Shown piece after piece: positions 50,600 to 60,165 of a DNA stretch of 64,000 bases; positions within the stretch are counted from its first letter, which is position 1, and every line of letters starts with the position of its first letter. Below the pieces are notes generated by a model that was given only the letters and a program-made list of their open reading frames with translations, searched no databases and was not told the origin of the DNA. The position numbers were made by a program, and so were the translations under genes. This stretch comes from Prorocentrum cordatum (lineage: Eukaryota > Sar > Dinophyceae > Prorocentrales > Prorocentraceae): NCBI GenBank assembly GCA_963575745.1, contig CAUYUJ010016282.1, positions 1,092,372 to 1,156,371 on the forward strand, given 5' to 3'.

Positions 50600-50821
50600 C
50601 CCCCCTTGGTGGTCGTCTGTTCCCACCCCGCGCGTCGGACTTCTCACGGCCACTGGAGGGATGCAGGGGCCTCGGGCAATCTGAGTCCTCGTAGCTCTTT
50701 GGGGCCCGAGCCCCCCTTGGTGGTCGTCTGTTCCCACCCCGCGCGTCGGACTTCTCACGGCCACTGGAGGGATGCAGGGGCCTCGGGCAATCTGAGTCCT
50801 CGTAGCTCTTTGGGGCCCGAG
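50600..50821 (+). repeat. Perfect 111-bp tandem duplication
   Basis: The block starting CCCCCCTTGGTGGTCGTCTG and ending TCTTTGGGGCCCGAG occurs at 50,600-50,710 and again at 50,711-50,821 with no difference I can see. In a window where other repeats are strongly diverged this is a very recent event or an assembly artefact. A smaller direct repeat (TGGCACCACACGGTGATGCA) lies at 50,984 and 51,015. Confidence 0.95.
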
Positions 50822-50845
50822 ATGCCTGCGATGCGGTGCTTGTTG

Positions 50846-51337
50846 CTATCCAGTGCCGCGTCGGTCCCTCGGATTGTGATGGCAACGGCCATGTCTCCGT
50901 CCGTGTTCGTTTGACGCTGGCACGTACCATTGTTTGTCTGCAATGGCGGCTCCAAAGGCGTTCGGCCTTTGAGACGTTCGGTGGCACCACACGGTGATGC
51001 ACTGGTTGCCGTCCTGGCACCACACGGTGATGCACTCGCTTGGCCCAGGTCCTTTCGTACCGCGGTAGCTGATGTCGGACTGGATGCCCCCTTGCCCCGA
51101 GGCGGAAAGGACTATCGGGACGTCAGTCGGCCTGGAGCCGAACGTCGCCTTGAGTCTTCGTTTGCTCGCCACGGTGCCGTGGCGCCCAAAGAGCGCCACG
51201 GAATCCTGGATAGGGATCGCATTGAGGTGGGAGGTGAAGGTTGTTGTGATGGCGTCGGTGATGTCGACATCAATTTGTTTGCGTGAGTGGTCGCGCTTGG
51301 CTGTCTTGTGACCCTCCTCTGCCCTAGATTTGGTCAT
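50846..51337 (-). other. Unassigned minus-strand open frame, 163 codons
   Basis: Reads KRDHSRKQIDVDITDAITTT, then FTSHLNAIPIQDSVALFGRH and RPTDVPIVLSASGQGGIQSD. Residue use is balanced and unlike simple-repeat translation. A duplicated CITVWC phrase reflects the small direct repeat at 50,984/51,015. It could be a gene remnant or part of an exon. No family is recognised. Confidence 0.25.
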
Positions 51338-51640
51338 GTCTGTTCTTCCTGGTTGCCGCGTGCCGTTGGTTGGTGCAGCTCCTGGGAATTGAGATGTGAA
51401 GAGCTCTTGAAGAGACGACGTAACAGCGAATTCGTCCGTTTCGCAGATGGTTCCGCGGATTCAGATCACGGTGTCCGCGGGGTCCAGTGCGACTTGGACC
51501 ACACAGTCTGGATGCAGGAGGCATTTGCCCTCTGTGCGGCCCAGTTGGTAGACCGTTACCCGGATGTGGTTTGGCGTGGGCTTGGTAGCGTTTGTGGTCC
51601 TACGGTGAACGGGCATGCGGGTTTCTTTCCTTGGGTAGCG

Positions 51641-51829
51641 TTAAGTCGGGCCTGTCCCTCTACAGGGGGATTTTCGACGAAAAATAAAACATACCCCAAA
51701 AATAGCCCCAAAATAGTCCAAAAATAATATGGGGAGTATTTTTGGGGTATTGTCTAACCTTTTGGGGGCATTTTTGTGAGTTTCGTTTTCCGCCGAAACT
51801 CCCCCTGTAGGGGGACGCGCCCGACTTAA
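51641..51829 (+). mobile_element. MITE family 1, copy 8 (189 bp)
   Basis: TTAAGTCGGGCCTGTCCCTC to GGGACGCGCCCGACTTAA. The interior resembles copy 2 (GACGAAAAATAAAACATACC) rather than copies 3-5, so two interior subtypes exist. The 8-bp flanks do not match. The MITE supplies the last ~30 codons and stop of an open frame that enters from 51,287. Confidence 0.9.
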
Positions 51830-52013
51830 ATGCCAGTGGGTGTTGTGTGTCGTCGTCGCTCTGCTGGGCGCCAGGGCGATGGGCACAGCCCCGTGTTGTG
51901 TTGCCGGGGCCGACGAGTGCGGCGGGGGCGATGCCCCGGCGGATGTCGGCCGAGGCCGTGGACTCTCAGCGGGTCCCGGCAGGGGCCTGCTTCTGTAGCG
52001 CCAGGGACCCTGG

Positions 52014-52135
52014 CATCGCTCGGACGTGTGCATCTTTTTCTCGGCGAGGACCATCGAGGAGCATCCTGGATCATGTCGCGAAAAAAGTCACGCACGAAAC
52101 CGAAAAGAACACAGGAAATGGACGTCCGAGCGATG
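52014..52135 (+). mobile_element. Fold-back element, family B, copy 4
   Basis: CATCGCTCGGACGTGTGCAT to GACGTCCGAGCGATG. The outer CCCTGG / CCAGGG extend the inverted repeat beyond the core family. Confidence 0.88.
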
Positions 52136-52207
52136 GCCAGGGGAGCGGTGCGGCATGCCGTGCACAGACCGCGAGTCGGCGGCTGCCCCCCCACTTGGGA
52201 GAGCGGG

Positions 52208-52262
<55 letters not shown>

Positions 52263-52507
52263 GCATCATCATCATCATCATCATCACCATCACCATCACC
52301 ATCACCATCACCATCACCATCATCATCACCATCACCATCATCATCAGCATCAGCATCAGCATCAGCATCAGCATCAACATCATCATCATTATCATCATCA
52401 TCATCATCATCATCATCAACAACATCATCTTCATCAGCACCTGATGATCATCATCTCCATAATCTCCATCATCATCACCATCATCATCGTCGTCGTCTTC
52501 GTCTTCC

Positions 52508-52541
<34 letters not shown>

Positions 52542-52563
52542 CATCATCATCCGCATCATCCTC
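52208..52563 (+). repeat. Large (ATC)n microsatellite, ~355 bp
   Basis: ATC repeats with regular variant blocks: (ATCACC)n at 52,283-52,345, (ATCAGC)n at 52,345-52,375 and a CGTCGTCGT island near 52,485. The block variants show stepwise expansion. Confidence 0.97.
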
Positions 52564-53192
52564 ATCAGTTCGCTCTGTACATTGCGTTGGTCGGAGCGGT
52601 GTTGTTGGTATACGACGTCGAGTTCGGTAGTGCGCTTGTGAACCAACTCGTCATTTGCAGCGGTTGATCGGTCGACGCCACAGCTGCTCTGGAGTGCGGC
52701 GACGCAGGCTTCCTTGCGGGACAGACTCATATCTGGTAAGGTTACCTTCGGGCAGTTCTTGCCTGGTGGCTTGGGCTGCGGAAGATTGGGACGGTCACGG
52801 TGGGGACCTTTCGAGGCCGCGGCGCGCGCGTGGACTGAAAGCGAAAGTGGTGCCAATGTGTCATGGCCTCGGATTCGACGTGTCTGGTCTCGCCAGGGAA
52901 TAACGGATGTGGGGTGTTTGGCGTTTCGGCTCGTTCTGAGCACAAGTCTCGAGCCGAGACTGGAGAGGGAGGAGGGAAGGGGAAGAGGGATGGAAGAGGA
53001 TGGAAGGAGGAAGAGGAGGGATTGAAGAGTATGAGAGGAAGAGGAGGAAGGGGGGAGTGTCAAAGATCTTTTGATGAAGAACGCGATTATGATTATCGGG
53101 CGCTCTTCTGCCGGCTGCCTTCATGTGCCCTTTCTTGTTCTCGGCGACTTGCGCCCACACCCCCTCATTGGACCCCTGTCTCGCGACGCCAG

Positions 53193-53306
53193 GCGAGGGA
53201 AACTTGGATCTTCAACCGGGAGAAGGCGATACGGAAGGCAGAGCCAGACCTGCCCAAGGGCGATGCCTTGAGGAGAGCGGTGGAGGAGCTTACCGATCCC
53301 GACCTC
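53193..53306 (+). CDS. Candidate exon of an unassigned gene, 38 codons
   Basis: A pyrimidine-rich stretch ends GTCTCGCGACGCCAG at 53,192. The next frame reads ARETWIFNREKAIRKAEPDL, then PKGDALRRAVEELTDPDL and meets GCTTTT at 53,307, a possible GC donor. The frame stays open further (AFRDLILLARLQ), so the 3' border is uncertain. Charged, helix-like text is clearly protein-like. No family is recognised. Confidence 0.4.
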
Positions 53307-53339
53307 GCTTTTCGCGACCTTATCCTCCTCGCTCGCCTT

Positions 53340-53745
53340 CAGTCGATCTGCTTCCCCCACCTTTGCATCTTCATTTGTCGTGTCCTGTTCTCCACCTTCT
53401 TTCTTGCCATCCTGGCCTTCCTGATCCTTCTCCTCCTTCCCCCTTCCTCCCTCCGTTCCTCTCGTTTCTCCCTCACTCCCCTCCTGTCCCCCTCCCTGAC
53501 CTCTCGCGGTGCATCCCCCCTTCTTTTTTCCCCTCCCTTGCCTCCCGTCCCTCCACCCTCCTTGCTGTCCCTCCCCAGTCCCTCCTCTCCACCTCCTTCC
53601 CCTCCCCCCCACACACTTTGCACCCCCATCCGCCCTCCCCTCCTCGCTCTCTCCCCGCCTCCTTCCATCTCCCAGCCCTCGCCCCCTCCCCCCCTCTCCC
53701 CCATGCTCTCCCTCCTCCCTCCCCGTGCTCTCCCCTCGCTGGCAG
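53340..53745. repeat. 400-base polypyrimidine tract (presumed intron)
   Basis: Nearly continuous C/T from 53,395 ends CCTCGCTGGCAG at 53,745. It behaves like the 3' part of an intron. The minus-strand 541-codon frame across it is a composition artefact. Confidence 0.75.
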
Positions 53746-53829
53746 GAGTACTGTAGCATCTACGACATAGGCGTGGGCGCGGAGGAAGCCAAAGCCGCCA
53801 AGGCGGCGGAGGCGCATGCCATCCCCGAG
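53746..53829 (+). CDS. Candidate following exon, 28 codons
   Basis: After CTGGCAG the frame reads EYCSIYDIGVGAEEAKAAKA, then AEAHAIPE, exactly 28 codons, and meets GTTCAG at 53,830. It is in phase with the exon at 53,193. Array D, with its own acceptor-like module, begins about 60 bases into the next intron. Confidence 0.4.
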
Positions 53830-53884
53830 GTTCAGGCGACCTCGCCACGGAGGGAAGCCGTCGAAGGATTGAGGTTCGAGCGTT

Positions 53885-54067
53885 GTTTCCCCAACCATCC
53901 GGTGTTGGGTTCTCGCCTTGCATCGAGCACCTGTGGTCGCGTCTCACCTCCTCCTCCCCTCTCCTCCTCTCTCCTGCCTCCTGCCTCTCCTCGCCTCGCG
54001 GCTTCCTCCTCTCTCCTCTCCCTTCTCTGCCCCCTCCCTGCTCGTCTGCGTCCTGCTTGCGCCGCAG
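53885..54067 (+). repeat. Head module and polypyrimidine tract of array D
   Basis: CCCCAACCATCCGGTGTTGG, then GTTCTCGCCTTGCATCGAGC matches the heads of A, B and C. C/T-rich DNA then runs to GCTTGCGCCGCAG at 54,067, after which the repeats start. Confidence 0.75.
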
Positions 54068-54590
54068 CCCCGTTGAGACCCCACGGCTCTCCGTGGGTCT
54101 GCGAAGCGTGACACGTCGCCACCTCCGTGGGCTCCTGGGACCTCGCGGCTCCCTGGATGGCTGCGAAGTGTGAATCTGTCGCCACGGTCGTAGGCTCCTT
54201 GGAGGCCGCGCGGAGTGCGGTTGCACGGGGACCCAGGGGCTGCGAAGTGTGCAACGGTCGCCACTTTCGTGGGCTCGTGGGAGGTCGCGCGGGGTGGAGT
54301 TGTATGAGGACCCAGCTGAGACCTCGCGGCTTCCTGGCGGACTGCGAAGCGTGCAAGCGTGGCCACTCTCGTGGGCCCCTGGGAGGTCCAGCGGAGTGGC
54401 GTTACACGGGACCCAGTTGAGACCTCGCGGCTCCCTGCGGGGGCTGCGAAGAGCGAAGTTGTCGCCACTTTCGCGGTGCCCGCACCTCTGGACGGTGCGC
54501 GCCCGCACGGAACGGTTGCGGAGGGGGCGGCGGGAGAGGCGGTGCGCGCGAGCTCGGCCTGCAGCAGCTCTCGCACGATTGACGGAAACA
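54068..54590 (+). repeat. Minisatellite array D, ~102-bp unit
   Basis: Five units with GGCTGCGAAGTGTGCAACGG, CGCCACTTTCGTGGGCTC, GGGAGGTCGCGCGGAGTGG and TTGAGACCTCGCGGCTCCCT. The GCTGCGAAG landmark at 54,239, 54,341 and 54,443 gives 102 bp, the same period as array B, and the unit is a diverged relative of B. Confidence 0.9.
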
Positions 54591-54639
54591 CCTGCCTGCT
54601 GTGTCCGGCGAGTTCGCGGTAGCTGTCGCCGGCGCATCA

Positions 54640-54870
54640 CTGGCGCGGGCGCCGACGAGGGATGCAATTGACGGCGATTACTCCAGATTTCGTCATAAAA
54701 GGGAGGGGGTCTGGACCCTCCAAGACAAGCCATTTCAGACCTCCCCCGTGGGAGAACCCTCCAAAACATCGTCCCCAGACCCCCCAGGCCCTCCAAGATA
54801 GCCTGGAAGAGACCCCCCCCGAAATGAGACCCCCCTCTCTTTATTACGAAATCTGGAGTATTCGCATCCA
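54640..54870. repeat. Inverted repeat around ACTCCAGATTTCGTCATAAA
   Basis: TACTCCAGATTTCGTCATAA, then AAGGGAGGGGGTCT at 54,680 is complemented by AGACCCCCCTCTCTTTATTA, then CGAAATCTGGAGTATTCGCA at 54,828. The arms are about 40 bp and enclose CCTCCAAGACAAGCC / CCCTCCAAGATAGCC copies. It looks like a separate inverted-repeat element of about 200 bp. Confidence 0.7.
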
Positions 54871-54899
54871 ACATGGCAGGAGTTCTCGTAGCGCGCGGC

Positions 54900-55175
54900 G
54901 CTGCCCCGTCACGCGGCGTTCGGCACTGTCGCATATCGCAGCTCGCAGGGGACCGCTGCGCCACGGAGCACGTGGCGGTGTCTTGTGTGCGCGTGGCCTC
55001 CCATCCTCAGCTGCCTCTGGCCCGCCATGCCACCCCGTGCTCTTGCCTCGTCCAAAGCGACGCGCTGTTCTGTTATCGGGCGCAGTGCGCTGTTCTGTCC
55101 CGCGTATGTTGCGCTCGGCGTTGCTGTTGCTACTGAGCGTGTATGCCCTCCTTCATGCGCAGCGCGGGTCCTAAA
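54900..55175 (+). repeat. Tail module of array D
   Basis: GCGACGCGCTGTTCTGTTAT, then GCAGTGCGCTGTTCTGTCCC and CTCCTTCATGCGCAGCGCGG parallels the tail of array B (13,253-13,470). Confidence 0.6.
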
Positions 55176-55300
55176 TAGATTGCCAACGGATTAGAATTTG
55201 TTGGGTACGTCACCAGGTACTTACGGTTCGTCGGGGCGCTTCCGTCGGAGCTATCGTCGCCACGGCTGTGGATTCCGCCGGACATGCCGGCTATAATCCG

Positions 55301-56455
55301 CCCCTTGGAGAGGTCGGGGGGCCGCCGCGAAGAACGAAATTATGCAGCAGAAAAAAAACAGCGGGTTTCTGCTTAGCGCTCTCGGTTTCCATGGGGCCTC
55401 CACTGGGCCAGGCCGGGTGGGAAGGCACCCGCCCCCATCCTTCCCACGAGCGCGGGGATCGTCTCGATTTGCTTAATCCCGTCGTTGGTCCTCGACGTCG
55501 GCCTCCGGGGCCGCATTCGCCCTCCAGGGCCATCGAGCGTGAATTTGGGACGAATGCCTGCCATCCGGCCGCGGACCCACGGAGCGAAGCACATCTGTCC
55601 GTCAGAAGGCCGGGTGGCCATCCCTGCTCCTTCCTCCCCATCCCTTCTCCGCCATGCCTTCTCTCTTCCTGCTCGAGCCCCTTCCCTTTCTTGCGGGTAT
55701 AAGTGGACGCAGCAGTCGCAACGATAGCGATCAGGATGGCGGGAAGGATGGTGACAGCGTGGACGAGGGCAGCAAACAATGCGATGATGGTGATGGTTGA
55801 GGGCAAAAGTTGCATGTTGCGAACGCTTATTTGCGTTAGCGACGGTGGGATGATGAGGGCGGCGCTTCAATACTCAAGTTCTACGAAACCATGTTGGCTT
55901 GGCGGGTGGGGTTGCAGGTTCGTGGGCTCAGGTGGGTTTCCGGATTTGCAGTCGCACGGTGCAACTAGGCCCCCGATGCGGTAACACACGTGCATTTGTC
56001 GCCGTGGATTCCCCCACGAACGCGAGAGTTTGGCGTTTTGTCGCGTGTTATGCGCAAGGTTTCTTGGTGCTACCGCTTTGATCCATGAGCCCATCACCCG
56101 TATTTCGGCTTTCGCTTTAGATGCTATCCCCGAGCCGCAGATCTTTGCCTGGATGTCCGCGGGGTGCCTCCAAGTTTCTGCTGGCTTCCGAGGTCCATGG
56201 CCTTCCACCCATCCCGTCACCGTGCCTGGGTCGTGGACAAGATGCGTTTTGTTGACGCACCCCATGAGCTCTTCGGAGGCGTCTTGCGCGCTTCTTGAAA
56301 ACCTCACGGGCGCCTTGTGGGGGCCTTTCGGAGGCTTCGTGGGGGCCCTTTGAGGGCTTTTGGGGGGCTCTCGGGGGCTTGCTGGTGGTTTCGGGGTCCA
56401 CATGTGAGAAATTGATCCTGGTGAAATGGCCCAACCATGTGCAGTTGTGAGTAGC
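55301..56455. other. Unique DNA, no firm gene
   Basis: On the minus strand 55,690-55,815 encodes a hydrophobic start (MQLLPSTITIIALFAALVHA), a possible membrane segment, without splice or family support. The right end (56,280-56,400) is degenerate CTTGGGGGC-type sequence. Confidence 0.3.
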
Positions 56456-57895
56456 GCAGTTGTGAGAACCGTATTCGGTGGAGCCCCGTATGGGGCCACG
56501 AAACGTGTGAGGGGTGGGCCACAATGGGGGTGACGCCCACATGTGAGCACTGCCATTGGGGCCTTAGGCGGAGCCCCCTATGGGGCCACGAAACACGTCA
56601 AGGGTGTGCCGAAACGGAGGTGACGCCCACGTCTGAGCATTGCCATTGGCGCCTTCGGTGGTGAAGCTCCTTATGAGGCCACGAAACGTGTGAGGGGTGC
56701 ACCGACACGGGGTGACGCACACATGCAAACTGCACGACAGGGGCCTTTAGGTGGAGCTCCCTATGGGGCCACGAAACGTGCGAGGTGTGTGTGTGTGTGT
56801 GTGTGTGTGAATGTGTGTGTGTGTGTGTGCCAAAATGGGGCGGCGGCGCCATGCGAGCTGCGCCGCTGGGACCGTAGGTGGAGCTCCCTGTGGGACCACG
56901 AAACGTGTGCGGGGTGTGCCAACATGAAGCGGTGGCGCCTTGCGAGCTGCGCCACTGGGACCTTAGGTGGAGCTCCCTGTGTGGCCACGAAACGTGTGCG
57001 GGGTGTGCCAACATGGGGCGGCGGCGCCATGCGAGCTGCGCCATTGGGACCTTAGGTGAAGCTCCCTATGGGGCCACGAAGCGTGTGAGGGGTGTGCCAA
57101 AATGGGGCGGCGGCGCCATGCGAGCTGCGCCATTGGGACCTTAGGTGGAGCTCCCTGTGGGGCCACGAAACGTGTGCGGGGTGTGCCAACATGGGGCGGC
57201 GGCGCCATGCGAGCTGCGCCAGTGGGACCTTAGGTGGAGCTCCCTATGGGGCCATGAAACGTGCGAGGGGTGTGCCAAAATGGGGCGGCGGCGCCATGCG
57301 AGCCGCGCCACTGGGACCGTAGGTGGAGCTCCCTGTGGGACCACGAAACGTGTGCGGGGTGTGCCAACATGGGGCGGTGGCGCCTTGCGAGCTGCGCAAC
57401 TGGGACCTTAGTTCGAACTCCCTATAGGGCCACGAACGTGAGAGGGGTGTGCCAAAAATGGGGCGGCGGCGCCATGCGAGCTGCGCCATTGGGACCTTAG
57501 GTGAGGCTCCCTATGGGGCCACGAAGCGTGTGAGGGGTGTGCCAAAATGGGGCGGCGGCGCCATGCGAGCTGCGCCACTTGGACCTTAGGTGGAGCTCCA
57601 CGTTTGAGGTTTGTGCCGAAATGGGGCGGTGGCGCCATGCGAGCTGCGCCACTGGGACCTTAGGTGGAGCTCCCTGTGGGGCCACGAAGCGTGTGAGGGG
57701 TGTGCCGGCATGGGGCGGCGGCGCCATGCGAGCTGCGCCATTGGGACCTTAGGTGGAGCTCCCTATGGAGCCACGAAACGTGCGAGGGGTGTGCCGAAAG
57801 GGGGCGGCGGCGCCATACGAGCTGCGCCACTGGGTTCCTGGGTGGAGCTCCCTATAGGGCCACGAAACGTGTGAGGGGTGTGTTGAAACAGAGAC
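56456..57895 (-). repeat. Minisatellite array C, 89-bp unit
   Basis: Some sixteen units of GGGGCGGCGGCGCCATGCGA, GCTGCGCCATTGGGACCTTA, GGTGGAGCTCCCTATGGGGC and CACGAAACGTGTGAGGGGTG. The CATGCGAGCT landmark at 56,850, 56,939, 57,028, 57,117 and 57,206 gives exactly 89 bp. A (GT)n run interrupts one unit at 56,786-56,828. Unit text is related to array A. Sense orientation, judged from the head, is minus. Confidence 0.96.
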
Positions 57896-58035
57896 ATTAT
57901 GAAGGCAGGGGCAAGTACTGGGATAAGGGAGGAGGAGGTGCAGGAGGCGGGAGGGAGGGAGGGACGCGGGGCGTTGTCTCTTCAAAACGAGGACCCAACA
58001 CCACAGGATGGTTGGGAACATGGTAGGATTCAACT
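57896..58035 (-). repeat. Head module of array C
   Basis: On the minus strand: TCCCAACCATCCTGTGGTGT, TGGGTCCTCGTTTTGAAGAG, then a pyrimidine tract (57,930-57,970 complement) with CAG, then the repeats. It is almost identical to the head of array A. Confidence 0.8.
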
Positions 58036-59029
58036 TAGTACTTGCCCCCTCACTGTTGGACCCATCTTGGAACCGTTTCCGGGAACTCGTGGGACCATTT
58101 GGAGAGCGTCCAGGGTTTCTTTGGGGCGAGATTTGAGGCATCTTGTACAGCCAGGGACACTCTTTAGAACGAAAGAGCGAACATGTACAAATTATGCAGA
58201 ATTCCGATGTGTTCCCCAGGGCCTTCAGCCTCCAAGACGGCCGAAGCGGCCCCCAATGGCTCCAACACAGGTCTTGGGACCATCTGAGTCCATGTTGGAA
58301 GTGAGGATTCGAAGCCACACCCCCGAGGCCTCTGGAAGAGTCACTCGGAAAAGACAACGAGTGTCCGGGGTCGCCCAGAACACGGAGGGGTGGGCTCTGA
58401 CAGTATTCAATGCAGAAGGGGTTGAAGAGACTATATTCATTGCTTGCGACATGGTGGCTGATCTCCTTGTGTCGAAATAGATATGTGTACGTTTCGGTAC
58501 TCCGAGGTGAACAACGAGGCCATCCAGGACGCTCTGGAGGCTGCTTCAGCTGCTCTACCTCCCATCGTTCAGTGGTGGAGTGGTTGATGAATGGGTTGCG
58601 CCGCCGGCAGGCGGATGCGAGGGCTTCCGCAGCCGAACCGCGGTGGATCCAGTTGCATCCTCGCCGCATGCATATGTCTGGGAGCCTGGACCGCGCAGTC
58701 CCGGCCGGGGCGCCGAGGGATGGCGGGAGCGGGATCGGGCACACGGACAAAAGGCGAGGCAACGGGAAAAGGGTGGGGGAGGTGGGGAGGAGATACGGGG
58801 GGAGGAGGGGAGGAACTGCCTGCGCAGGGCCAGCAGGGGGGGAGGGGTCGAGGGCGGAGGGGGAGGAGGGCGATGGGGGGGAAGGGAGCGGGGAGAACAA
58901 GCCATGTGCGCTCGCGGCATATCTGACACCCTATCCCTCCCTCCCATCCCTTACCATGGCGTAGATATCCTCTCTATTCGCACAGTCGGACATCGAGCAG
59001 GGCAATGATCACGAGAGGGTGCGCGATGT
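58036..59029. other. Unique DNA then G-rich DNA, no gene
   Basis: 58,036-58,500 contains diverged CTTGGGACC / CTTGGAAC words. 58,730-58,900 is G/A-rich. No coding signal. Confidence 0.4.
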
Positions 59030-59290
59030 AAGAGCACGGCATAGCAGGGCGCATACGAGCACGGCAGAGCGTAGTATGTTATAGCATGGCGTGGCGTTTC
59101 GTAGTGAAGCATTGCATCACAAAGCATTACAACGCAACTAATGGCATCGCACAGCGGCATAGACCAGAACATGGCATAGCATGGCGTTGAAGATCAAAGC
59201 GACGCATGTCATAGCATGGCGTAGCACTGCGTAGTCAAGCACTGCATATCCTAGCATTGCAGCTGAAGGCATGGTATCGCACAGTGGAAC
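59030..59290 (+). repeat. GCATGGC/AGCATTGC array with a ~130-bp second-order repeat
   Basis: Words such as TAGCATGGCGTGGCGTTTCG and TAGCATGGCGTAGCACTGCG, then TGGCATCGCACAGCGG and TGGTATCGCACAGTGG show a longer unit repeated twice, itself built from 5-base GCATx words. Confidence 0.8.
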
Positions 59291-59329
59291 ACCACATAAT
59301 ATTGCAGTGCATGCCGTGGCATGGCACTG

Positions 59330-59460
59330 GAGTGAACGACGCCAGCGCTGCAGCAGGAGCTGTATTCGGAACGAGCGGAAGCGCGGGAATGAGGCCAGCC
59401 CTGCAGCGGGAGCGCGATTCGGAACGAGCGGAAGCCCGAGTCCAGCGCTTCAGCGGGATC
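59330..59460 (+). repeat. Two-unit ~55-bp repeat (GATTCGGAACGAGCGGAAGC)
   Basis: CAGCGCTGCAGCAGGAGCTG, then TATTCGGAACGAGCGGAAGC is followed by CAGCCCTGCAGCGGGAGCGC, then GATTCGGAACGAGCGGAAGC. Confidence 0.8.
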
Positions 59461-59594
59461 AGCACGTTGATACAAAAACTCAAGCGAACACCCAACTCCC
59501 AGGAATCCTCTGTGTTAAAGAAACAGTTCGCGCAGGGGGGCCGAACAATCCTGACGCCACCGGGGGAGAGGAGAGTAGTATTCGGATTGAGTAA

Positions 59595-59880
59595 TTGTGG
59601 AGAGGGGGGCGGAGGGGGGAGGAGGGAGGGGAGGCGAGGACGACGGGGGGGGCGGGGAGGGAGGGAGGAGGAGGGAGGGGAGGGGGAGGGGGAGGAGGGA
59701 GGAAGGGGGAGGAGGGCGAAGGGGGAGGAGGGCGAGGGGGGGGGGGGGGGAGGAGGGGGAGGGGGAGGGAGGGGGAGGAGGGAGAGGGGTGAGGAGGGCG
59801 AGGGGGGGAGGAGCGAGGGCGAGGGGGGGGGGGGGGGAGGGCGGGGGGGCGAACCTTGGGGGGGGGGGGGGGGGGGCGGT
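59595..59880 (+). repeat. G-rich purine tract
   Basis: GGGGGA/GGAGGG repeats with uninterrupted G runs of ten or more near 59,740, 59,828 and 59,857. Quadruplex formation is plausible. Gly/Pro-rich frames are compositional. Confidence 0.93.
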
Positions 59881-60013
59881 GGGCCTCGGCGTGCCCGCAG
59901 CCTGCCGCGCGGTGCTGCACGGGAGCCTCCGAGGGTCCCGGAATCGCAGGCCCAGAGGTTGACACCAACACCAAGTTCGGCGGTGTGCCTCCGTACCGTC
60001 GGGGCGTTGACCT

Positions 60014-60165
60014 GAGGAACGATAAATAAGGAACGAGGCCCCTTTTTCCCATACATAAAACTCAGATTTCCCATGGAAAAACCAGGAAACCCAAGGAGCA
60101 CTGTAAAGCAACTAAGGAACACGGAGCCCCTCCCCAACAAAAAGGGTTCCTTCTTCAGGGCCCCG
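60014..60165 (+). repeat. Dispersed repeat (GAACGATAAATAAGGAAC), copy 2
   Basis: The reverse-complement partner of 23,305-23,455. CTGAGGAACGATAAATAAGG, then AACGAGGCCCCTTTTTCCCA at one end and CAAAAAGGGTTCCTTCTTCA at the other give near-inverted ends. Confidence 0.6.

Noticed and set aside
53339-54964. 541-codon minus-strand open frame
   Set aside because: It spans a polypyrimidine tract, array D and an inverted repeat. Its Gly/Arg/Glu-rich text follows composition.
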